DNA from: Acidobacteriota bacterium
GTDB lineage: Bacteria; Acidobacteriota; Blastocatellia; Pyrinomonadales; Pyrinomonadaceae
Reading direction: 5' to 3'
Assembly: GCA_003223025.1 (NCBI GenBank)
Contig: QHXR01000028.1
Span: forward strand, 1-64,000
DNA length: 64,000 bases
Shown here: one piece after another, positions 16,250 to 24,506 of the stretch
Layout: the number at the start of each line of letters is the position of its first letter
Position numbering within the stretch: the stretch's first letter is position 1
Program-made: the position numbers and the translations under genes
The notes under the pieces: model-generated
The model's database searches: none
Seen by the model: the letters and a program-made list of their open reading frames with translations, nothing else
Told to the model about the DNA's origin: nothing

Positions 16250-17692
16250 TTGAGTAATTTAACAAAAGGGCTGATTTTGCTGCTCGCCGTGCTTGCTATT
16301 GGCGCCGGCCTCGTCGTTTGGAAGAATAAGGTCGGTGGGCATTCGGCATCCGCCTCGTTGAACAGCATAAGCAAAGAAGAGGTCGAGATGCTTCTCGCGG
16401 ACGTCGCGAAGACGAATCCGATGGTCCTGAAGCGATTCGCCGAAGACCCTAAAATGAAGAAGGAGCAGCTTGAAAATCTCAGGCAGCTGTTAGCCTTCGC
16501 GAGCCAGGCAAAGCGTGAAGGATTGGCGGACGATCCGAATAACCGGCAAGAGTTGAAGAACATCGCGCACGAGGTCACGGCCGTAAATTACGATCGCGAG
16601 ATCCACAAAGATGCCGGCCCGATGCCGCCCTTCGGCTTTATCGAAGAAGATCAGACCAACGCTTTCTGGGGTGAGCAGGCTCCGGCAGGTGCATGGCAGT
16701 CGTTCAAGAACAAGATCGGTCTGGGTCCGCAAGATAACAACGTCGAATTTCAGAAATTCCTCGATACGAAGGTCGCTCTCTTGAAGGCGGGCAATCCGTC
16801 GATGAAGGATCGCGAGATCTCAGAAGAGGAAACCAAACAGGCGAAAGAGATCTTTGCCAAGATCGAGATCTACAACAAAGAATACGAAGACAAGATCGCT
16901 TCGGGCGAGCTTCCGAAAGAATTCGAGAACAAGGTCAACCTGCAGGTAAAACTGCAGCAGGCCCAATATCTCGCAAAGATCTACTCCGAGAAGATGGCCG
17001 ACAAGGTCAAAGTCACGGACGAAGATATCGCGAAGTACATCTCGGAGCATCCGGAATACGACACGACCCCGAAGAAGACGAAGGCTGATGAGATCCTGGC
17101 TCGTGCAAAGAACGGTGAAGATTTCGCTGCTCTTGCAAACGAGTTCACGGACGATCCGGGCAACGTAGATCCGAAGACGGGCGAGAAAAAAGGCGGTCTC
17201 TATGCTGACACGCCGAAGGGCCGAATGGTCCCCGCTTTTGAGCAGGCTGCACTTGCTCTCGAGCCTGGCCAGATCGCTCCGGAGCTGGTCGAAACGGACT
17301 ACGGATATCACATCATCAAACTCGAAAAGAAAGGCGAGAGCAAGGACCCGTCGGGACAGCCGAGCGAGACGTACGATGTCCGACATATTCTGATCTCGAC
17401 CGGTGTCAAAGATCCGGAGCAGCCGAACGGACGTGAAATGCCGGTCAAGACTCTGGTTCGCTCGAAGCTCGAAACGGAAAAGGAAAAGCAGATGGTCGAC
17501 CAGTTGGTCGCGGAGAATCATGTTGAAGTCCCCGACGATTTCACGATTCCGGAAGTCTCCGAAGAGCAGATCAAAGCGATCATGGACAAGCAGAAAGAGC
17601 AGTCTGAAGTTATGACGGCTCCGCCTGCTCCGGACAGGGTTCCGCCGGGCAAGGATGCCCCGAAGAAGCCTGAGCAGCCCAAGAAGAAATAG
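16250..17692 (+). CDS. Parvulin-type peptidylprolyl isomerase (SurA/PpiC-like)
   Basis: 480 residues from TTG 16250, with GTGAGGA about nine bases upstream. One membrane-spanning or signal segment (LILLLAVLAIGAGLVVW, residues about 6-22) puts the rest in the periplasm. A SurA-like chaperone region of charged helices follows. A parvulin domain lies near residues 275-365: ADEILARAKNGEDFAALANE, KGGLYADTPKGRMVPAFEQA, LETDYGYHIIKLE-type ending. A second parvulin-type start (YDVRHILIS) follows, then a shortened remainder and a Pro/Lys-rich tail. Likely helps outer-membrane protein folding. Confidence 0.85.
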   Translation: MSNLTKGLILLLAVLAIGAGLVVWKNKVGGHSASASLNSISKEEVEMLLADVAKTNPMVLKRFAEDPKMKKEQLENLRQLLAFASQAKREGLADDPNNRQELKNIAHEVTAVNYDREIHKDAGPMPPFGFIEEDQTNAFWGEQAPAGAWQSFKNKIGLGPQDNNVEFQKFLDTKVALLKAGNPSMKDREISEEETKQAKEIFAKIEIYNKEYEDKIASGELPKEFENKVNLQVKLQQAQYLAKIYSEKMADKVKVTDEDIAKYISEHPEYDTTPKKTKADEILARAKNGEDFAALANEFTDDPGNVDPKTGEKKGGLYADTPKGRMVPAFEQAALALEPGQIAPELVETDYGYHIIKLEKKGESKDPSGQPSETYDVRHILISTGVKDPEQPNGREMPVKTLVRSKLETEKEKQMVDQLVAENHVEVPDDFTIPEVSEEQIKAIMDKQKEQSEVMTAPPAPDRVPPGKDAPKKPEQPKKK

Positions 17693-17719
17693 GGCAGGCA
17701 TCACCGTTCGGGTGCGGCT

Positions 17720-18703
17720 ATGCAAATCGGCGATTACCGATTAGAAATAATTCCGGATTCGGAATTCAGATTGGACGGCGGGGCGATGTTTGGAGTCGTC
17801 CCGCGTGTTCTTTGGGAGCGTGTTTCTCCTCCCGACGAGCTCAATCGTATCCGGATGAACATGAACTGTGTGTTCATCGATACGGGTAAAGAGAAAGTCC
17901 TGATCGAAACCGGTATCGGCGAAAAGTGGAGCGAGAAAGAATCGTCGATGTACGGAATCTTTCGCGAAAGACCGTTCGCCGAAACGCTCTTTGAGAAAAC
18001 CGGTTGCGCGACCGACGACATCACGGTCGTCGTCAACACTCATCTACATTTCGATCACGCGGGCGGCAATACGATTAAGCGGATGGCGGATGCGACTGGA
18101 ATGCATGCGTCCCGCCTGAACATCGCCGCTTCGGCCGATGTCAGCGCGGATATTGTCGAATCATCATCGTTTCACGCCGTTGGAAGCCGCGGCGTGGCAG
18201 GCGAGTCGCCTGCGGTCCAGTCCGTTCCGCAATTCAAGAACGCTCGATATCTAGTTTCAAAAAGCGAGCTGGATGCAGCGCAAAATCCGCACGAGCGCGA
18301 TCGCGCGAGCTACTTGCGTTCAAACTGGGAATCGCTGATCGAATCGGGACAGCTCGAGCTTCAACCTGATGATTATGATGTTGTCGACGGTTTGAGAATG
18401 CAGACCGTGACAGGTCACTCGAGAACGATGCAGACTTGGCGGCTGGACCGCGGCGAGCAAACAGTTTACGGATTCGCCGATCTGATACCGACTCGAAATC
18501 ATTTAGCATTACCGTGGATAATGGGCTACGACCTTTATCCGACTGAAACTTTGGAATTCAAAAAGCGTGTGATACCCGAGGCAATAGAAAAGGATTGGCT
18601 TTGCCTTTTTTATCACGACATAGATGCGCCGCTGCGAAAGCTCGAGATGAATGACGGAAAATTATCGTCAGTTGAATACCTTGGTGATCAGAGCGGAAAT
18701 TAG
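17720..18703 (+). CDS. MBL-fold metallohydrolase carrying an in-frame repeat insertion
   Basis: 327 residues. The binuclear zinc motif THLHFDHAGG gives His108, His110, Asp112 and His113. TVTGHSRTMQ supplies the next His, and FADLIPTRNH resembles a later metal-binding strand. The layout is like lactonase or RNase Z-type MBL hydrolases without an obvious substrate. About 48 residues (121-169, MADATGMHASRLNIAASADV and onward to GVAGESPAVQS) are encoded by a palindromic element found elsewhere between genes. Normal family members join HAGGNT directly to the FPNARYLVSK-like strand. The stop is three bases before mtnP. Confidence 0.85.
   Translation: MQIGDYRLEIIPDSEFRLDGGAMFGVVPRVLWERVSPPDELNRIRMNMNCVFIDTGKEKVLIETGIGEKWSEKESSMYGIFRERPFAETLFEKTGCATDDITVVVNTHLHFDHAGGNTIKRMADATGMHASRLNIAASADVSADIVESSSFHAVGSRGVAGESPAVQSVPQFKNARYLVSKSELDAAQNPHERDRASYLRSNWESLIESGQLELQPDDYDVVDGLRMQTVTGHSRTMQTWRLDRGEQTVYGFADLIPTRNHLALPWIMGYDLYPTETLEFKKRVIPEAIEKDWLCLFYHDIDAPLRKLEMNDGKLSSVEYLGDQSGN
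18083..18226 (+). repeat. GGACCGCAGGC-family palindromic element inside a coding sequence
   Basis: It aligns closely with the intergenic copy at 22964-23106, sharing GGCGGATGCGACTGGA, CATCGCCGCTTCGG, CGATGTCAGC and GCGGTCCAGTCC in the same order. The length is a multiple of three within error, and no stop codon occurs in the used frame. Confidence 0.88.
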
Positions 18704-18706
18704 TAA

Positions 18707-19576
18707 ATGGAAAAAGTAAAAATTGGAATAATCGGAGGCTCGGGTCTTTATCAAATGCCCGAGCTTCAAAATGTAAGAGAGCAGAAGGTCGAGACGCCAT
18801 TCGGCGATCCATCGGATGCGTTCATCATCGGCGAGCTCGAGGGTGTGACCGTTGCGTTTCTTCCGCGTCACGGGCGGGGACACAAACTCACGCCGACCGA
18901 GCTTCCCTTTCGGGCGAACATCTACGCGATGAAGTTGCTCGGCGTCGAATACATTTTGTCGGTCTCGGCTGTCGGAAGTTTGCAGGAGCAGTATGCACCG
19001 ACCGACATGGTGATTCCCGATCAGTTCTTCGATCGCACGCGCGGTCGTGTAAAGGAATCGACGTTCTTCGGTGAAGGCATCGTTGGTCACGTAGCTCTCG
19101 CACATCCGGTTTGCAACGAGCTCGGAGACATTCTTGAAGAGTCATGTAAATCGGTCGGCGTGACAACGCATCGCGGCGGAACGTATCTCTGCATGGAAGG
19201 CCCGGCATTTTCGACGAAGGCCGAATCGAACGACTATCGCCAGTGGGGCATGGACATCATCGGCATGACGAACCTGCAGGAAGCCAAACTCGCACGCGAA
19301 GCCGAGATCGCATACGCGACGCTCGCACTCGTGACGGATTACGATTGCTGGCACGAAGCTCACGACAACGTCACGGTCGACATGGTGATCGAGTATCTCA
19401 ACAAGAACGTCCGCAACGCTCAGCTGATCTTAAAGGATGCAGTAAAACGAGTCGACGCGAAGCAGACTCCGAACCAATATCGCGACGCAATCAAAAGCGC
19501 GATCTTCACCGCTCCTGATCTTTGGCCCGACGCGACGTTTAAGAAATTGGAAGCGATTATTGGGAAGTATAAGTAA
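18707..19576 (+). CDS. mtnP: S-methyl-5'-thioadenosine phosphorylase
   Basis: Phosphorolysis of methylthioadenosine to adenine and methylthioribose-1-phosphate, in methionine salvage. 289 residues, typical of the trimeric PNP/MTAP family. Diagnostic stretches are [14 protein letters not shown] (phosphate loop), [39 protein letters not shown], and [16 protein letters not shown]. The Asp-containing end [12 protein letters not shown] is also present, an MTAP-type base-recognition loop. It follows the MBL gene by three bases. No other salvage-pathway gene is in the window. Confidence 0.94.
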   Translation: MEKVKIGIIGGSGLYQMPELQNVREQKVETPFGDPSDAFIIGELEGVTVAFLPRHGRGHKLTPTELPFRANIYAMKLLGVEYILSVSAVGSLQEQYAPTDMVIPDQFFDRTRGRVKESTFFGEGIVGHVALAHPVCNELGDILEESCKSVGVTTHRGGTYLCMEGPAFSTKAESNDYRQWGMDIIGMTNLQEAKLAREAEIAYATLALVTDYDCWHEAHDNVTVDMVIEYLNKNVRNAQLILKDAVKRVDAKQTPNQYRDAIKSAIFTAPDLWPDATFKKLEAIIGKYK

Positions 19577-19583
19577 CGGATTG

Positions 19584-19780
19584 CAGCTCGCGTAGCGAGC
19601 GACAGCATAAAGCCCCCAGCCTTAGCTGGGGGTATAAATCCGGCATGACGAGCTCGCGTATGCGAGCGACAGATTTTACCGACGGCTGCCGCTCGCATAC
19701 GCGAGCTTTCGGTTTGTGCAACCTTTACCCCCAGGTAAGGCTGGGGGCTTTATGCTGCCGCTCGCATACGCGAGCTACTG
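19584..19780. repeat. Palindromic repeat element, AGCTCGCGTAGCGAGC family
   Basis: Third copy, with AGCTCGCGTAGCGAGCGACA, GCATAAAGCCCCCAGC and mirror-image copies at the far end, plus inner TCGCATACGCGAGCT palindromes. It follows mtnP. Confidence 0.88.
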
Positions 19781-19828
19781 AATGTACAGTGAGAATAACT
19801 TTTGGCATTTCTCCGCATCAAACCTTTC

Positions 19829-20347
19829 GTGAGACCAAAATTTCTGTACAGGTTAGGGGCACTACTAATTGCAGGTATGATCGCCTTGCTCGGTGGGACT
19901 GCTGTGGCGGGCCAATCGACGCAACCCTTGGCGCAAAAAGAGACCCGTGTGAACCTCAATTATCACTTAGGTTCAGTTGTTGTATCTTCCGGCTTTAAGG
20001 GTGAAGTAACGGCAAACTGGACGGACGCCTGGGCCGGGTACTTTCAATCCGGAACTCCATCGATAAGAATTGGTTGGCGCGCGGGTACGATCCAACGCGT
20101 GCGAGACAACAGGAAGGCAGCGGTGATTGTCTGGGAGAAAACAGAAAAAACATCTGAGAACTCGATTCAACTCACTCTTCTCCGAGATAAAGATGGTGAT
20201 ATTCTGGTCGCGAAAATCGGTGATTTGGATTTTGACGTTCTCGTGCAAAATGAGACCCATGAAGATATTTTCATGTCGTTGGTTCGATCATATCAAAAGG
20301 AGCGTTGCCGACTTTGTCCCTCGCTGAAAGCGAAAGTCGTTAATTGA
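19829..20347 (+). CDS. Putative secreted protein of unknown function
   Basis: 172 residues from GTG 19829, which gives a good signal peptide (RPKFLYRLGALLIAGMIAL, then AVAGQ cleavage). A TTG at 19802 would add nine residues. The mature part is beta-rich (VNLNYHLGSVVVSSGFKGEV) with no family that I recognise. Two cysteines near the C-terminus (CRLC) could form a disulfide or bind metal. It lies between mtnP and a BamD-like gene, with no close partner. Confidence 0.5.
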   Translation: MRPKFLYRLGALLIAGMIALLGGTAVAGQSTQPLAQKETRVNLNYHLGSVVVSSGFKGEVTANWTDAWAGYFQSGTPSIRIGWRAGTIQRVRDNRKAAVIVWEKTEKTSENSIQLTLLRDKDGDILVAKIGDLDFDVLVQNETHEDIFMSLVRSYQKERCRLCPSLKAKVVN

Positions 20348-20397
20348 CCGCATCGTAGTAAGCAAACTTTGGACGCCTTGGGTCATCTCTAGTCTTT

Positions 20398-20871
20398 ATG
20401 AAAGGAATCCTCTTCTTGATTTTGGCAATTGTCGGAGCCACGGCTTCGTTAACCGCTAACGTCTCCGCCCAAAAAAATATCTCACCCGCGATCGACCGAG
20501 ACCCGATTCTCGAACAGGACGCGAAGCACAATCTCGACGTAGCAAAGCAGGCGTATCTCCTCAAGAAGGCGTACAAGGGCGTGCTGATGCGCTTTGAAGA
20601 GACGTTCGCCGCATATCCCGAGTTCTCGAAGATGGACGAGTTTCTCTATTTCGCAGGGATGAGCAGCTACTATCTGTCCGAAGGGAAAGGCAAACAGAAG
20701 GTCGACCTGAAATCCGATAAAGAAAAAGACAAATTCGCGCCGACCAAACTTCGCGAGGACGCGGTCGCGTATCTTTCGATGATCGTCGAGAAATACCCTC
20801 AGAGCCAATACAAAGACGAAGCCGAAGAAGCTCTCAAAACGATCAAGGCCGGCCCGTCGCCCGTCAATTGA
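20398..20871 (+). CDS. BamD-like TPR lipoprotein-type secreted protein (short)
   Basis: 157 residues. The N-terminus is a cleavable signal (MKGILFLILAIVGATA, then ANVSAQ). The mature part has TPR-like helices: a segment near FEETFAAYPEFSKMDEFLYF, then AVAYLSMIVEKYPQSQYKDE at the end. The spacing of YPxSxYxDEAxxAL is that of BamD/YfiO-type outer-membrane assembly proteins, but there is only about one and a half repeats, so the role is uncertain. No lipobox Cys is seen. A 40-bp inverted repeat follows immediately. Confidence 0.6.
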   Translation: MKGILFLILAIVGATASLTANVSAQKNISPAIDRDPILEQDAKHNLDVAKQAYLLKKAYKGVLMRFEETFAAYPEFSKMDEFLYFAGMSSYYLSEGKGKQKVDLKSDKEKDKFAPTKLREDAVAYLSMIVEKYPQSQYKDEAEEALKTIKAGPSPVN

Positions 20872-20872
20872 C

Positions 20873-20990
20873 CATTACAAAATTAAGAATTACGGAATTA
20901 CAAAATTACTTTCGTTTAGACGCGAACGTTCACGTTCAGTATTTCGTTGCAAAGTAATTTTGTAATTCCGTAATTCTTAATTTTGTAATG
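20873..20990. repeat. Perfect 40-bp AT-rich inverted repeat
   Basis: Arms 20873-20912 and 20951-20990 are complementary over 40 bases. Each arm is itself a run of AATTACR-like units of 7-8 bases. It begins two bases after the previous stop. Confidence 0.93.
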
Positions 20991-21075
20991 CGTTCGAACA
21001 ATCGCCAAAACCCGTCTCGCCGTGTAAAATAGCGGCTTGCAATATTCCATCCTATATTCGGGAGATTTTTCTTAG

Positions 21076-22014
21076 ATGTCATTAACAGTTGTTGGTTCGG
21101 TTGCGTTCGACGCTCTGGAATCGCCATTTGGAAAGCGCGATAAGATCCTCGGAGGAGCCGCGACGCATTTTTCTTTATCGGCGAGCTTCTTTACGAAAGT
21201 AAATGCCGTGGGCGTCGTCGGCGGCGATTTCGGTGACGAAGAATGGGCGGTGTTCAAACGTCACGCGATCAATACCGACGATATCGAGATCGTGCCGGAC
21301 GGCAAAACATTTTTCTGGAGCGGCCGTTACGATTACGACATGAACACGGCGCATACGCTCGACACGCAGCTCAATGTGTTCGAGACGTTCAATCCGAAGC
21401 TCTCAGACAATTCGAAAAGCTCGCGTCTTCTGTTCCTCGCAAATATTCTGCCGATGCTGCAGAAGCAGGTTCGCGAACAGTGCATGAACGCGGAGTTCGT
21501 CGCGATGGACACGATGAACTTCTGGATCTCCTCGATGAAGGATGAGTTGATCGAAACGATAAAGGTCGTCGACTGCATCATCATCAACGACGCCGAAGCT
21601 CGACAGTTGACGGACGAGCCGAATATTCACAAAGCCGCGAAGAAGATCATGGACTTCGGTCTCAAGGCCGTCGTCATCAAGCGCGGCGAATACGGCGCGA
21701 CGCTTTTCACGAAAGATAATTATTTCTCGACGCCGGCGTATCCGCTCGAGAGCGTTTTCGATCCGACTGGGGCGGGTGATACATTCGCCGGCGGGTTCAT
21801 GGGTTATCTTGCGAGCCAGAAAGAGATCGACGATGACACGATGCGTCGGGCAATGGTTTACGGATCCGTGATGGCGTCGTTCAACGTTGAGAAGTTCGGA
21901 ACCGAGCGCGTCGACGCATTGGATTATCCAGAGATAAATCAACGCTTTCGTGATTTCAAACGCATGACGCATTTCGATGACATCCCGTTTGAACGCGCAT
22001 CGACGGCTGAATAA
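21076..22014 (+). CDS. PfkB family sugar/nucleoside kinase
   Basis: 312 residues. The ribokinase/PfkB fold is clear: LGGAATHFSLSASFF (substrate-binding Gly-rich start), VGVVGGDFGDEEW, the IINDAEARQLTD motif, and the C-terminal DPTGAGDTFAGGFMGYL, in which Asp235 is the catalytic base. Likely substrates are ribose, adenosine or a related compound; this subfamily is often annotated simply as sugar kinase. Upstream sequence includes GGGAGATTTTTC. It stands alone. Confidence 0.9.
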   Translation: MSLTVVGSVAFDALESPFGKRDKILGGAATHFSLSASFFTKVNAVGVVGGDFGDEEWAVFKRHAINTDDIEIVPDGKTFFWSGRYDYDMNTAHTLDTQLNVFETFNPKLSDNSKSSRLLFLANILPMLQKQVREQCMNAEFVAMDTMNFWISSMKDELIETIKVVDCIIINDAEARQLTDEPNIHKAAKKIMDFGLKAVVIKRGEYGATLFTKDNYFSTPAYPLESVFDPTGAGDTFAGGFMGYLASQKEIDDDTMRRAMVYGSVMASFNVEKFGTERVDALDYPEINQRFRDFKRMTHFDDIPFERASTAE

Positions 22015-22083
22015 GACATCGCTCAGTTCGTTGTTCGTGGTGTTTGGCAATTTTCGTGTGATTTTCTTGTTTAGTGTGACTTG

Positions 22084-22139
22084 GTGTGAGTTCGTGGTTC
22101 CAGTCCTCTACCATTAGGACTGGAACCACGAACTCACAC
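22084..22139. repeat. Perfect 24-bp inverted repeat, GTGGTTCCAGT family
   Basis: Arms 22084-22107 and 22116-22139 with an 8-base loop, inside looser outer arms from about 22060 to 22170. It is a relative of 7479-7566. It lies between the kinase and the next gene. Confidence 0.93.
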
Positions 22140-22186
22140 GAAAACCCACTAAAAAAACACGAACGAAATAACTTCATAAAAGTCCA

Positions 22187-22945
22187 GTGGCAAAGCAACT
22201 CGACAATTCTTTCGTCCGGTTCTCGCAGCATCAACATGCCGCGCCGCTTGCCGGCTTGAGCATTACGATCGGCATTTTGCTCGCTGCCGGATTGGTCTGG
22301 TCGATCTTCGACCGTCAGTGGCCGTCCGTCGCGCTGTTCGCCTTCTCACTTATTGGAGTCGTCGTATTCAGTTTTCTGAGCACGCGCACAACGCGCAAAC
22401 TGGCGGCGGCTCATGACGAAGCGCGAATCGATTGGGAATCTGCATTGCCCGAAGTTCAGCGGGAAAGTTTGAATATCGAAGTCGTCGAGCTATCACGTAT
22501 CCTCGAGGTCCGGAATGAGCAGATCAGTGATCTTCAATCCGCATATATCGTCGCTGAAGATCTCGCACTTCGTCAGATCCAGCAGGAGGAACAGGTTCCG
22601 CTGCTTCGCCACGTGAGCATCGGCGGCGTGCCGTTCGATGCCGTGCTCGTAAAGCAGGACACGATCATCTGCGCCGAGGCTTCGTTCCTTGTCGCACCCG
22701 AACTGCGGCAAGAGCGGATCGATTCGATGATGAAAAAAATGGCGCGGGTTCGGGTCGTTGTCGAAGACATGAAAGTCGCGATGAAGATCCGGTTGATGGT
22801 CATACTCGTGACGCAGCTCACGTTCGAAGACGAGGAGCGTTTGCGAAAAAGTCTGAGCACGAGAAGATTTGCCGGAACTCCGGTGGATGTCGATATTAGG
22901 TTGTTGGATTTCGAAGCGTTGCAGCGGATTTATGTGACGGATTAG
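22187..22945 (+). CDS. Two-TM membrane protein of unknown function
   Basis: 252 residues from GTG 22187. Two membrane segments near the N-terminus (ITIGILLAAGLVWSIF and VALFAFSLIGVVVFSFL) are followed by a cytoplasmic domain of about 170 residues. The domain starts with coiled-coil-like helix ESLNIEVVELSRILEVRNEQ and then alternates beta and alpha (VPFDAVLVKQDTIICAEASF, KIRLMVILVTQLTF). This could be a nuclease-like or restriction-endonuclease-like fold, but catalytic residues are not clear, so I give no function. It is followed by a palindromic element and fabI. Confidence 0.6.
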   Translation: MAKQLDNSFVRFSQHQHAAPLAGLSITIGILLAAGLVWSIFDRQWPSVALFAFSLIGVVVFSFLSTRTTRKLAAAHDEARIDWESALPEVQRESLNIEVVELSRILEVRNEQISDLQSAYIVAEDLALRQIQQEEQVPLLRHVSIGGVPFDAVLVKQDTIICAEASFLVAPELRQERIDSMMKKMARVRVVVEDMKVAMKIRLMVILVTQLTFEDEERLRKSLSTRRFAGTPVDVDIRLLDFEALQRIYVTD

Positions 22946-22963
22946 TCGTGGTTCGTTAGGGAT

Positions 22964-23106
22964 GGCGGATGCGACTGGACCGCAGGCAGCCTGCCTGCCT
23001 GACATCGCCGCTTCGGTCGATGTCAGCCTCCGTATCGTCGAATCGTAAGCTTGCACGCCTTCGGAAGCCTCGGCGTGGCAGGCAGGCTGCCTGCGGTCCA
23101 GTCCGG
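22964..23106. repeat. GGACCGCAGGC-family palindromic element
   Basis: Reference intergenic copy: GCGGATGCGACTGGACCGCA at the left, its complement GCGGTCCAGTCC at the right, and inner CTGCCTGCC/GGCAGGC arms. Homologues lie at 6990, 18083 (coding), 25353 and 38035. Confidence 0.9.
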
Positions 23107-23137
23107 GGCCACGGCTGCCACGAATCACGAACAGATT

Positions 23138-23899
23138 ATGTTAGAAAACAAAGTTGGATTAATTTTCGGTGTCGCGAACAAACGTTCGATCGCGTGGGCG
23201 TGTGCGTCGGCGTGTGGAGCTCAGGGCGCAAAGCAAGCTTTCACGTTTCAGGCGGAGCGTCTGAAAGAAAGTGTCGAGGATCTCGCAGCGACACTTCCTG
23301 ATTCGCTGGTTCTGCCGTGCGACGTTTCGGATCAGGCTCAGGTCGATGCGACGTTCGACGCTGTGAAAGAAAAGTACGGCAAGCTCGACTTTCTGATCCA
23401 CTCGATCGCATTCGCGCCAAAGGAAGCTCTCGAAGGCGAGTTCGTTACCACGACACGCGAAGCGTTCACGACCGCGCTGCAAATAAGTGCATTCTCGCTG
23501 ACGCAAGTCGCTCTCGGCGCAGCACCGCTTATGACTGATGGCGGCAGCATCGTCACGATGAGTTACTACGGAGCGGAAAAGGTCGTCATGAACTACAACG
23601 TCATGGGCGTCGCGAAGGCGGCTCTTGAAGCATCGACGCGATATCTCGCGGCCGATCTCGGGAAGCAGAACATTCGCGTCAACGCGATCAGTGCCGGTCC
23701 GATCAACACACTTTCCGCACGCGGAGTTCGCGGGATGGGCTCGCTCCTAAGCTACGTCGGCGAACGTGCTCCGCTCAAGAGAAACGTGACGGCTGCCGAA
23801 GTCGGGAACACCGCTCTGTTTCTAGTGAGCGACCTTTCATCCGGCATCACCGGCGAGACTATCTACGTCGACTGCGGCTACAACATCATGGGAGTCTGA
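23138..23899 (+). CDS. fabI: Enoyl-[acyl-carrier-protein] reductase (NADH)
   Basis: Last reductive step of each fatty-acid elongation cycle; triclosan target in other bacteria. 253 residues from ATG 23138. FabI traits are the N-terminal GLIFGVANKRSIAWACA, the LIHSIAFAPKEALEG loop, and the SYYGAEKVVMNYNVMGVAKA active site, where Tyr153 and Lys160 form the catalytic pair with YxxxxxxK spacing. The cofactor-binding SAGPINTLSARG stretch is also present. The frame extends to 23051 only through the upstream palindromic element, whose translation mirrors the insert seen in the MBL protein. No other fab gene is nearby. Confidence 0.95.
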   Translation: MLENKVGLIFGVANKRSIAWACASACGAQGAKQAFTFQAERLKESVEDLAATLPDSLVLPCDVSDQAQVDATFDAVKEKYGKLDFLIHSIAFAPKEALEGEFVTTTREAFTTALQISAFSLTQVALGAAPLMTDGGSIVTMSYYGAEKVVMNYNVMGVAKAALEASTRYLAADLGKQNIRVNAISAGPINTLSARGVRGMGSLLSYVGERAPLKRNVTAAEVGNTALFLVSDLSSGITGETIYVDCGYNIMGV

Positions 23900-23902
23900 T
23901 CG

Positions 23903-23934
23903 CATTTTGGATTTTGGATTTTGGATTTTGGATT
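23903..23934. repeat. Heptamer array (GATTTTG)n
   Basis: Four units plus a partial one, right after the fabI stop. It is the left half of an inverted pair with 24489-24506, flanking the gene at 23987. Confidence 0.9.
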
Positions 23935-23986
23935 GAAGCCGGAATCGCAAACGTGGAGTTCACGAAATCCAAACCCAGAATAACGC

Positions 23987-24457
23987 ATGCTGAGGTTTGT
24001 TCGATTTGTCAATAACCTTCTCCGTCTGAACGGACGACTTGCTGCGGACCGTGCCGATCAGGCGAGAGACGGTTATCTCATCGAGTGGTCAAACCATGGT
24101 CCTGAACGATATATTTCTTATTCCGATAACGATCGTGAACTGGATGTGCATGCAGACTTCACGCTCCTTAATGACGTCGTGCTCTATAGTGACTCGTTGC
24201 GAAGTTGGACTGCCCCGCAGCGAAAAGAAGTGACACCTTTCGAGTACCAAAAGGTTCTCAACCGAGTCATCCGTTACTTATCATGTTGGGGGGATGTGCG
24301 GATTGACGACAGAAAACTTCAAGACAGCGAGGACTTAAAACGTGCGCTGACAGAACTCGGCATTGACTTTACCGAGAGAGACGATGGCATCATCGTTTAC
24401 AGGGCTGACGCCGACTCGATGAGGAAACGCTTCCGCGAAGAAAAGAGGGATTCGTAA
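23987..24457 (+). CDS. Hypothetical protein flanked by inverted heptamer arrays
   Basis: 156 residues, no family recognised. No signal peptide or membrane segment. The sequence has an acidic central beta-rich part (YISYSDNDRELDVHADFTLL) and a charged C-terminus (ADSMRKRFREEKRDS). Size and composition would suit an immunity-type or accessory protein, but nothing proves it. It lies between two core-type genes and is bracketed by CATTTTGGATT arrays in opposite orientations, which suggests a cassette gained by insertion. The start is an ATG at 23987 without a clear ribosome site. Confidence 0.6.
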   Translation: MLRFVRFVNNLLRLNGRLAADRADQARDGYLIEWSNHGPERYISYSDNDRELDVHADFTLLNDVVLYSDSLRSWTAPQRKEVTPFEYQKVLNRVIRYLSCWGDVRIDDRKLQDSEDLKRALTELGIDFTERDDGIIVYRADADSMRKRFREEKRDS

Positions 24458-24488
24458 TTCATCTAACCAAGTAAGGCTGGAGCGGAAG

Positions 24489-24506
24489 ATCCAAAATCCA
24501 AAATGG
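24489..24506. repeat. Short heptamer array (CCAAAAT)2 overlapping a start codon
   Basis: GATCCAAAATCCAAAATGG reads inverted with respect to 23903-23934. The ATG of the next gene is formed by its last unit. Confidence 0.8.

Noticed and set aside
23051-23137. N-terminal extension of FabI
   Set aside because: The segment lies in a palindromic repeat; FabI proteins start near the GLIFGVANKRS strand.
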